Shown here: positions 23,801 through 34,900 of the stretch, in pieces
How the letters are laid out: the number at the start of each line of letters is the position of its first letter
Numbering within the stretch: the stretch's first letter is position 1
From: Polytrichum commune
Lineage: Eukaryota > Streptophyta > Polytrichopsida > Polytrichales > Polytrichaceae
Assembly: GCA_950295325.1 (NCBI GenBank)
Contig: OX485804.1
Span: forward strand, 53,010,001-53,074,000
Length of the DNA: 64,000 nucleotides
Direction: 5' to 3'
The notes under the pieces: model-generated
Database searches by the model: none
What the model was told of the DNA's origin: nothing
Seen by the model: the letters and a program-made list of their open reading frames with translations, nothing else
Position numbers and translations under genes: made by a program

Positions 23801-24700
23801 CTCTGATACACCCTGCATCTCCAATCTCTGCACCCCAGTATTTTGGTTCCATAGGGTACTAGGGTGTATGTTCCCTTGCAATTTTTCTCCATTCTTTGGT
23901 TGGTCTTTAAATCTAGGAGGCACTAGAGGAGGTATACCTGTCAATGAATGTTCAACCCCTTTGGATGCATTTAGCGACTGCTCCTCTGACAACAGAGCAG
24001 AATTGCCTTCATGATCACCTTCTAGCTTTAGATCTACAAACCCTTCTACATTGTCCTCAGCATGAGCAGTAAGAGCCACGCCTTCAACTGCATAGTAAAC
24101 TTTGGCTGTAAGCTCACGCTCTCCACCAGGTTGAATTCCTCTGCCTTCAAAAGCACAAGGTGGCCCCTTCCTGGCTATCGATGTTGATGGAATTTGTGAT
24201 CCATAATTGTGCTCCAAAACGCAATCCTCAACACTAATTTCTTGCATCACTCTGGGTCTTTTATCTATATCGCAACTATCCTGCCCTGATTGCCCCTCAA
24301 ATGAAGCTTGAACTTGATGTCCAGGATCCTCAGAACTTCTCTTGTCCTTCAGAAGAAGATGCACACCTTCTTCTTGAGGAGGGCCAGGTTGCTTCTCTTT
24401 CTCTTTACAGTGAGAAGGCATAGTCCCTTCGCCCAGAATTCCAAGAAAGAGTCGCTGTATCCATGAAGACCTGAGGGCACCCATGCTACGTCCAGTTGTT
24501 CTATCATTCTGTTTGGTAGTGCACCGAGTGGCCAAAGGAGTGGGATTTAGAAATCCTAAGACCTCTCTGCTGTTGCTGGCATTAGGTAGCTCTGCTGCTT
24601 CTGCCTCCCCAGGGTGACATGTTTGCAGCTCCAAGTCATATACTTCGGGGGATAGCGCAACTTCAGGAAAAACTGGGCTTTTCCCTTTGTCCATAAACAT
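20842..24700 (-). CDS. large disordered plant protein of unknown function (2 exons, 1,153 aa)
   Basis: I do not recognise this gene. Exon 1 is 24700-22382 (773 codons) and exon 2 is 21984-20842 (380 aa plus stop). The donor (VDRTLQ|GTAATT) and acceptor (TTGCAG|GAGCAG) join in phase 0. Such long open frames in this AT-rich DNA strongly suggest real coding. The protein is rich in Ser, Pro, Glu and Gln, has no membrane segment, and is mostly low complexity. Visible motifs are SSWIQRLF at about residue 79; repeated LFAPFK and IFAPYK motifs at about 520-590; a CDTCQMW motif and a basic RSSRKRSH stretch (possible nuclear signal) at about 927-950; AWLQRWM at about 988; and PSAAALALVGAASRK near the C-terminus. 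The start at 24700 is the first Met in frame; a TAG lies 27 bp upstream, and a second Met follows two codons later. It begins only 381 bp after the last identifiable NUP205 exon, on the same strand, so it may be a separate gene or the 3' part of a fused transcript. Confidence 0.75.
21985..22381 (-). other. intron of the 20.8-24.7 kb gene
   Basis: This 397-bp GT-AG intron lies between two long in-frame exons. It contains no open frame, in contrast to the flanking exons. Confidence 0.8.
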
Positions 24701-25081
24701 GCAGTTGCCAATTCCTAGTGTCCTCTATCCAACCAGTAAACAATGAGGCAGAATAAGACAAGCTGGAAGAGAGGATGTGTCTAGCCCCTACAAGCTCTTA
24801 GTGAATTAAGAAGACATCTTCAATTTAAGATGATTATAAAGAAGGTTCTGACACGTAAATTTAACAAAAGATGCTAGCTCTTCTATTTAGTGATCTGAAA
24901 TATAGGCAAAAGACCAAGAACTTTCAACCTTGAGTCACAAACTTGAAGGGCAAGACCTAACACACACTCAGATCAAAGAGCAAATTGTCAAGCAGGCTTT
25001 TACACAGTTGTAACATTGAAGGCAACCCATATCACAAGAAGGTTAATATGCTCAATGTATTGAAGGTAGATGGGGGCAAAC
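24701..25081 (-). other. junction between NUP205 exon 24 and the unrelated gene
   Basis: Read on the minus strand, this stretch starts with a donor (CTGAAG|GTTTGCC) and is T-rich and intron-like. Candidate acceptors are CCTCTCTTCCAG at about 24,767, which has the best pyrimidine tract, and GGTTGGATAG at about 24,728. The first would extend NUP205 by only 15 residues to a TAG; the second would join NUP205 in frame to the large downstream open frame. No sequence resembling the next part of NUP205 was found. Confidence 0.6.
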
Positions 25082-28000
25082 CTTCAGATTGGTATCATAT
25101 TTTTCCCCTCCAAGAAGTTCCAACATAGGACCACAAGTGACTGGATCCACACAAAGTTCATGTATCAACTGCAAGCCAGGTATCGTGGAAGAAAGAAATT
25201 AGCTTTTAAATGGCAAGACTTGCTTTAATCATTACAAGCCACAACTGATCAAAAGCAATACAGATATGTTGTGCAGATATAGGATCAAGAATTGCCCCTA
25301 TCTAATAAGTATTGCACACCTTAATTGATAGAAGGAAAACCAGACATGCATCTCTATAGCATTATATATACATTTGCTTATAATTTAATTATATTCCTCA
25401 ATCAATCTTGCACCTCACGAACCTGGTAGCCAAGTCCTTGCAATCCAGTATTCAATCCTGGCCTCGTAGGTGTGTCCAAAAAATCAAGTATCACCCAAAG
25501 GCAGCTGCAAAGACAACTAATCAACTATTTTTAGGCAGATGCAAAATATCATTTGATGTGAAAAACAAAACCACAATTTGCATTCAAGCAGAGCAACAAC
25601 TGAAGGAAAGGGACCTCAAGAGAATCTGATGTTTGCCTGAAGTGATGATCCGGCCGAAGCCTCGTCTTCTCTATAGGTTGATTGAGATCAAAACTTAAGA
25701 GAAGATGAGTGACATTTGGAGATGGCTGACCTAGATTAGCAAGGAGAAGCTGCATGAAGGCCACATCTTGTCAATGTCATCCACAAAAAAACCTCACTAC
25801 AAGTTCCCTGGAAGTACAAGACAAGCCCTGTGGTTGACAGGGAATGCATCTGCAATTAACAAGAAACATTGAAAACAGCTACCTCCCTCTCAAAAGAGGG
25901 CATACAAGTGTGCAAAGTTCGTTATACTACCATGATTATGCTAAGAGGTTCTACCTGCAACAAGTTGGCCGGTTCCTACAATCTTGAGCAGCTACATGAA
26001 CTAAATTAAAAAGGTATAAATGACCATACCCGCAAAATGAGAGCACCGATGTCACCAACAGGATTTTCCGGCACTTCAGTCTCCACAGTATGAGCCTGTA
26101 GGCAAGTAGCATAATCTTCTATAAATTTTGGGGCTGCTCCTGCCTCCAATATGACGGACACCAGCTTGGGCATCCGGGCACTGTCAAGCAAGATTAGTGG
26201 GTTGGCATAAAGAACTGTCCATTCAAACAGCAAGACCTGAATTGCAAACTAATCACCGTTTCTGCTTCATCTACTGGAAAAGTACCCTGTTTCTGGTCTG
26301 CTGGCAACATAATAACTTTACAAATTGTAATCTAGAAACCATATTATCTTCGAAGAGTACCTGAGCAGATTCATAATCTGGATAGAGTATTGTTGAATCA
26401 GAGGCAATTTATCATATCGTACATACTCCAAAAGTGTCACAATCAATTGAGAATCACGTGATAATACTATATGTATAGGCTGCAGAATTGGCCCACAGGA
26501 TAATCAGCCAAATTATTCACCAAAGTTGACAAGACATGCCCAGAAGGTACATTCGGAACACAACTTAGCAAATGAGCAACCATGCACTTGAAATCAGCAC
26601 ATCCACATTCTGTGTATCGCTAGTCAGAATAGAGTATAAAGTGGATAAGAGACATGCCTGGTATACAGGAGACCAAGCTTCTGCATATAAAGTATCTTTT
26701 GAGAAAGCAAGAATTAAAATCTTAAAAGAGAGGCAGATGGCCTCCTCCAAAACTGAGCCATGCAGTTGGCCTGTTCGTTGCTCCATCACAGAATTCACGC
26801 CTAGCATCAATATGCTCATCAAATTGTGGTAGATGACCTTGCCATTCATTAAATCCTGCACCTCAGTAACCACCCTAGCAACTGTGAATCGTAACGTACA
26901 AGGAGCTTTGCATGTTCTAGACAGTATAAGGCGATTCAAACTTATCATCAAACAATCTTCAGCAATACTAAGATCACCTCTTGTTGTATGGACACCAGAA
27001 TGCTGCTCATATGCCCAAAACCAAATAGACAGATATGGATTCTGGAGATGTGAAAACTAGACACCAAAACTTCTACAGCTGTTCTTATAGGAATCAACAA
27101 GCACACAGAGAGGTTGTATACCTTCATCACTTCCATCCCTGGAATTTGAGTTGTGACTCCCGTTGCTGAATATGGGGCTATCATTCCTAAAAGAGACTTC
27201 TCCGACGGAAGAATGTCAATTGTGCTGTTCTTAATTTCCTCATCTGTGAGCTTGTACACACTTAGCATCCTGCATAGTAATATGAATAAATTAATATTAT
27301 GCAAAAGAAGCAAACTTCAATTCAAAATCTAGCTAATTGAAACAGCTGCCATTACCCTGCCATCCATGCCCTCTTAAATATGAGGTGTTTGTTCATCTTA
27401 GGTTTTCATAGAATATTGTAGGTGACAGCCTTATGACGTAGTGGCAAAATGGATGTAATATGCACCCCACATTGCCTGTGTTCCACAGAACAGTGTCATA
27501 GAAATTAAACCTATGCTTGTACCACCAGACCCTCACCAAACCCACAACTTTGATGTTCTTATCTCTGTAAATCTAAGCCATCACATTCAAGACATATTGC
27601 ACGAATTCCATACTCTTTGCTTTTGGTGATGACCTACAAGATCAAGGACCACAGCAAAAGCTTCACAGGCCACTTCACTATGAATTTACTACACCTACAG
27701 TCTTTAAAATACTCAAGATTCAGCAAACTTATGTGATAATACTCCAGGAGTCTTTGGAGAAGAGAAAATTCTATGAACAAAAAAAAATTTCTCAGCTCTT
27801 TATTTTCTCACCCACATTGACTATCACTATTAGTGCAAGTTGACATTTCAATTTAAGATGGCACATACAATGCCATTACTTCAATTGCTACATAGAGCCA
27901 CTACATTGTTACATTTCTTTAATGATTCTGACTTCACCACATCCAGAGTCCAGAACTTCTCCTCTTTAAGATATTACACGAGGAGAAATGGTAGAATACT

Positions 28001-28957
28001 GACAGTTCAAAATGGTGGAGAGCTGCAGCTGCAAGTTCCCATTTTTCCACAAGATTTGCGAATGCTCTTTGGCTCTGTTTTGCAAATAACTGATCTCGAA
28101 CAAACCGAAAGAGGCCCATGTGCCTACACCATATTGAACATCAACCTGCTTAATCAAAGAAACCTGGAGAAGCTTACATAATGGCACCAAAGTCCATGTC
28201 AGAAGTACAACATAATGCAATGCTTTTCAGTTATCCTGGCGCACTTAAAAAGGCAAAATACATACCTGACACCTTTGTCAGATGTATCTGTCTCATTAGC
28301 AATGAAGACGTTGTGCAGCTTTAGGTAGGAGAGTGTGGAAGGATACTCCTCCACCCTAGCCTCTACCTCATTAAGCTCAAAGGATATGTCATAAACCTGC
28401 ACTTGGTAATAAGTGTTTGTGTTCAGTTAAAGAAAGATACATGTGCATCACTTATGCTCATTTATACACGTTATCTAACAATCAGATGAAATGTTATGAC
28501 CATCACCCAGCAAAAAGGCCAGCAAGAACAAAATGAATGTCAAAAACTAACTCATTTTTTGAAAGGAGTACCTGGGATGATGCTTGCATTAACGAGCCAT
28601 TGGTAGCCGGAGGTGTAGGTGGTACTGGCAAATCATATTGTTCCAGCAGACACCACACTTTATTCTTCATTTCGGGTGATACATAAACAAAATTTGTAAT
28701 TGCAGAGCGTAATGCCCCCTGCAACAATAGGCCATGAAGTGATGAGAATAATCCACTTTCCCTTTAATAATTTAAAAGCTCCACAAAGGAACAAGTTTGT
28801 AAAAACTAACCTTATTTATGCACCCTATTTATTCAAACTAACCTTCAAGTATGGAGGAACATTTTCATAGGGTAGCAGCTTGAAAAGTGGCTCGATGTCT
28901 GTAAACCATTCAGTTCGCTCCATCTCATTACCTGTCATCATCACCTGTTGCATGACG

Positions 28958-28990
<33 letters not shown>

Positions 28991-31900
28991 TGATGGTGAA
29001 CCTTAATCAACAAAGGCAAACTCCACATTAATGAAGGCTTAGATATTGACCCTAATTAGTTTATCGTATTAGTCCATCATACATAAGCAAACTCCACATT
29101 AATGAAGGCTTAGATATTAATACACATTATGAAAACTCCACATTAATACACATGCTTACTTCAGAGCAGCTACTATTATTACTTCTGTATCTACTGGAGT
29201 ATTTATTTCTTAGATGAAATGCTAGCATCTGGGGAAGGTTCAATTCAATATAAAACACACTACCTGGTTCTCCACAAGTTCATAAAAATGGCAATCTGTT
29301 TGATTCTAAAAAAACAGAATGCAAGAAAAGGAGGCCTGTCATACTCTTCTGAGAACTGCAAGATAGGCCTCCAATGCCCGTCCATCTCTTTCCTGGAAAA
29401 CTGGAAGCACGGCTCCTGGAATTTGCAAGAACTGCCTGAACCGTTGATCGTAGACAACTAAGGAGTTAAAAAGTGTCTGCCACCCAAGTGTTCGGATGCT
29501 TTTCTTTTGAAGTAAATGATACACTTTCCTTGCTCCTTCCTCACACACAGCCTGTGACCACTCAATGGAGACACACATTATGAGCTGATTAGACTATACA
29601 GCGCCAGATCTGGAGTAACCACTAGATGACAGGAAGACACTCAAGCATCATCACCCTGCAACTATTCTTCATTCCAAAAGCAACCTTCAAAGCTACATCC
29701 AAAGCAACATTCAGTAGTTTGCACCTAATTAGTGCAAACTAACAGTAATTTACGTGTGGATGTCCCTTACCAAAGCTGTGAGCATATTGAGAAAAGCCAC
29801 CAAAGTCCAATGGCTAGTTTGGTCCTCCCCAGCAAATTGAACAAAATTCCAGAGATCCTCATTGTCTAGAATGAGATTTGGCTGTCTCTGCATCAAACAA
29901 TCACATCAACTTATATGTCTGGGTATTCTTCAAGACCACAAATATCTTGTTGGCTACATGCAAGTATCATAGCTCCAAGTTAAAACTCGATTGCTAGTAG
30001 AATTAAGTGTGTTATTCTAACCTGTGTACTGCCCACGGTATATAATGGACTGTCACCTTGCTCTTGAATCATAACACCAATGAGGTCGAAGAAAAATCAA
30101 AGATTCACAACCTGGGTTGTACTTCTTCAAAGTCTTTGGCCATTTGGGCTGTTCCTGGACGTTGATGATTACTCAATTTAATTAAATATTGGATGATCCC
30201 AAAGATCCTGAGAACTATTTGTTCCAGCTTGATTGTTCCAAATTAAAGCTTTATTCTTTAAATCCCTATGATTCTTATTCTCAACTTGCCTTATTCAAAA
30301 GGCTATAATAATTCCAGTAAGTGCCATACTGCATGCCTGGAAAGAGAGGTCCTACACTAATAACTACTTACTTTAAACCTTCAACTATGAATAACAGTTC
30401 CATTTAAGTGAGCTGATCAATATTTTCTATTAGATGTACTCGAAATGTAGAGCGCCCTATCCCTTGGGTAAGGCTATCTACACATTTGAAGTGAAGAGGT
30501 GAAGGAGGATAAATCTTCAGGGGAAAGAAAGGGCTACCCTACTTATTGGTTGCATGCAAAGGCCTTTCTACTTACGACCAAACAACCACAAAAGGTATAA
30601 ACCCACAATTCCAGCAGACCCACTAAGCACTCACACACACACAAGTCCATTTTAGTGACTGGCAACATATGTCATCTCTATTGTATGCCCTAATTAGTTA
30701 ATCGTATTAGTCCATCATACTTAAGCAAATTTGCACAACCTTACCTGGTAGATTTCCCCAACCAGATTAAGAAGTGAAATAAAAGGCTTGGGTTGAATAT
30801 CCATTGCCTGTTGTTGGGCCCTCCCATCACCAACTGCAATTGTCTCCTTTCCATGTATCATGTGCTTGCCCACAGTATCCAGAGTTGCACGTTTCAACTC
30901 CATGATCTGCACATGATTCCAACATCTGTAAGTGTCTGGCAGACCAGAAATAACAATTAATCCATCCAAATAATAGAGATATCCTCTAACTCAACCTGAC
31001 TTATGGTCGGGAGTTGATTATTTTGCATACATACCTTCCACATTTGGTATGTTTTGGTGCATGCTTAGGTAATGTGCAGGTTTGAACAAAGAACATTCTA
31101 TATCGGTTCATTGAGTGCTAAACTCAATTTGACATGCCAAGAGGTGCCAAAATGAGTTTGGCTCTCAATGAACCACAAGGGGTTGCTCTTCATTCAAATC
31201 CAAACACTACCTCTGAGTGTGCACCACAAGTGGGAAAAAAAGTAATGATTTTGTATACAAAACAACCAATAAATATCATAAGGGACCAACTCCCGACAAA
31301 AAGTGCCATTGAGTTGGAAGATATTTATAATAACCCAACTTAAGTAAAACACCTGGAGTATACAATCTGGTAAGACTGTCAGAACATCCATAAAAAGACT
31401 GAAGCGACTGACCTTTTCACGACCAATGGAGAAGAACCTCGCCAGCAACTTGCACACGTAAGCATTGTACTTGGAAAGTGTGATGTAATCATCCTTCTGC
31501 TCACAATAGAAACAGGATGTAGAGGTTGGTCATGTTACTCCAGAAAACAGATGGGCCCTCACAATCTAGAGAGCTTCAAATGCATATGCGCCACCACCAA
31601 ATACCACATGTACTAGAACATACAACTACTTGCAGTGAGCACAAGATAGCAAACGGAAAAAAGACCTGGAAAGTAGCACTTTGCAGAACTCGAGCATTCA
31701 GAAACTTAAACACATCCTGTTCACATGCTCGGTCCAAGCACAGGCTTGAGCTTTCATCATCTAAAAAGGAGGACCCTGTTGAAGTGCCTTCAGTGCCATC
31801 CTCTGTGAGCATCAGGTACACTGCCCACACAAATTGGATCACCGCTGTGAAGCCCACTGCAATGGGACCAAGATCTGCTGCATCCATTACCTGCAGAGCA

Positions 31901-34900
31901 GTAATCACCACAATTTAGACGTTGTAGTTCTTCCAAAAATAGAGATCAGCAGCTACGAGTCTCTAGGTAAAATGTCCACTACATATCATATGATCTCCTT
32001 CATGATCTAAACAATATAGCCTTATAAGTTGATGATACTATAAGACGTGTATGCAAGTGCGAAACTGCTGAACTCCATGAGAATAAAAAATTTACTAGGA
32101 GTTGGAAGTCCCTGCGGAAGCCTGCATCAAGAGCCAGCCAATCTTGAGGCTGGCCTAGCACATTGGACACAAGTGAATTGGACAGCAAACACATGATTGT
32201 ACATGTTATCTGCAATTCAAATGCATGCAAAAAATTAGTCACAGAAAATAGATAACACTTTTGTGAAGTCTCACTGCAGGGAAAAAAAGCCAGAACTTCA
32301 AATCCAGAGTCGTCACCTGGAATTTAACATCATCATCAAGCAGACTCTCCTCTGTGGAGCAATCTCTGAGCAGATTATACAGGTCTTTGGCCTCTTCTGC
32401 ATCTGCGCATCAAGAAATGCAAATAAAACAGTTGAAAGGAGGCATTGTATTGTTTGGATAGCAGCAAAGCTCAAATTTGTCATACAATCAAGACCAACTC
32501 TATATAAATGCTAGATCGCCACCACAAGACCCTTGCAAAATAAAGAGCTATCTCTCAACAGAAGTGAAGGGTAGCAACAAACTTATTCTAAAGGCAGAAC
32601 ACATGAGGAGAAGGCAATGGCTGAGGCTGAGCCGCTCCTTGTGGACAACATTACAACGCAGCACTATTGCTCCACTAGAATCCACAACATATGGCTCCAC
32701 ACCATGACCTCCCAATCCAGACGGCCCTTCTTCATTTAATTCCTGTGTGTCAGGGACAGTTGAGTTATTCTTAAGCAAAAAATCAGCAATAGTGCTAGGA
32801 ATTGAGAATTACTTCATAGAGTCATTCACATAGACTTCTTGATTTAATTCCTGTGTATCCACACCAGTTGAGATATTCCTTCAAAAAAAGCCAGCATTCA
32901 TGCTAGGGGATGATAATTACTTCAAAGAGCCGTAAAACTCAGTCACTCTTTATTTGTCTAATATAACGTTGTGTCGGCACGCATCAGTTGTTGTTACTTG
33001 GGAAGTGGTGTTTCACATCACAGATCAAAAGTAGCTGCTGAAGTCACTTCATTCTTTCACTGTTCCACTCTCAGTGTCCAAAAGATTCATATGGAAATCT
33101 GTGCTAAGAATTGAGGTGAGTTTGATTATCCAGCCACAAAAGCCCATTTTCCATTTCTTTTGACGAAAATCTTAATATATCTCCCACCAATCTAATAAAC
33201 AAGCTATCCATCAACCTCGCATAAACTTTTAATTTCAATTTATGAAAATACAAATTTCCCCAGCTTTTGGTGTACACGTACGTGGACATGCAGTGAGACC
33301 TACACAGATCCCAGTATAGATAGGCCTCTGTTATATCGAACCCAATCTCAACTTGCAACATTGAAACCTGGTGTAGAGCTCTGCAACATTATACCTTATC
33401 TTGAATTCCAATTCAGTTTAAACTCTTGCCAATTTTCTACTCTTGGTACAAGCCTACACAACTCTGGAAGCCTCCCTAAGTTCAGAATAATCCATTACCA
33501 TCTGTATTTTCTATAAATTCACTTCACACCTATGCATTTAAGAGTGTTGATGACTATTTGAACCGTTAAGGCACTCCTGCCTTCACAATATCATTCAATT
33601 GATAAGAGTATGATATATTTATGAGATCCTCAAGGTACCTTAATCAGAGTTATCAGCCTTGTTCGAAGCCCTGCATTAAGTAACCTCTCAATGTACAAAT
33701 GGATCTCCACAGCAAGGTCAGGATCCCATTCATCATCCATAACTGCCTGAAGAAAGACCTTGTTCACTTCAGTTTTGCATATGACAAATAGTATCTATAC
33801 AAACAAGAAACAAAAGGCATGGCAAACTGGACAAATAACAACAGGTTCAAAGGAAAACCTAAATTTACAAGGTTAGGACAAAAATGCTGGATCTGTCATA
33901 TTGCTGCGCCATCATACAAGTCAGTTTAGTCGATATGTCTTCAAATTGGCAAGCATATGCCCAAAGTAGGACCTGACTAGCACACACATGCTGAAGAGAG
34001 AGCATACTTGAATCAGAAGTTCCAAAGAACTTATCAGAGCCCTTCGTTCTGTGAACCATAATCCTGCTGATAACCGTAAAATCTCCAAAGGTCCCCGGCC
34101 TTGCAGATTCCACTGCAATAACAGAGAAAACCAAAATGCATTCATATGAGAATATTCAAATCAATCAATATCTCGGAAGTGAATTGCATTGGACCAACAA
34201 GCCATAACAGATTCAATCAGGCATGTGCAGTTACAACATAGAAATCAAGATCACTTTCAGAACACAAATCTTGAAAATTTTCTGCGAAGACAAGTGCAAC
34301 AAATGAAATAGGACAATCCCAAGACCTTGCATCCATGGAAATAACCTGGGTCAACAATACCTTTGTCGAAGGACACCAATCTAAATTCATACTTACATAA
34401 GGATTTCCTAAAAAGCATCTACGTCCATTTTTCTGACCTGCCCCTCCAAAATATATTTTAGAACCACAAAAAGCAACAAGCCAATGTCTCTATCTGAACA
34501 GAAAACTTGGACACTCCATTGCCTGTGGAATTTATGGTTGAGGGGATGTCTGGTTATTGTTGTGTTCTCTGAGGTGTGTCTCTAAACCATGAAGTCCAGT
34601 TGAGGAACAAAACACCTTGCTGGGTAAGATGACAATACACAGGACTCCATCCCCATATAATACTGAGGAACATAAACATGATGAGGTATGTAACTCACTT
34701 CTTGACGAGCAGAATCAAACAAGCTCGCACAGTACAGCTCATTCAGGTTGAAGTCATCACTCAGTTTCAAGACCTGTTGTATTTAGCAGATCAGATTAAA
34801 GCACTGCACATATGAAAATGACACGTTCCTGAAAACATCCACTAGCACACAAGAGCAAAACTTCACTAAAAAGTGTCATTAGTGGGGACCACCTTCAGTT

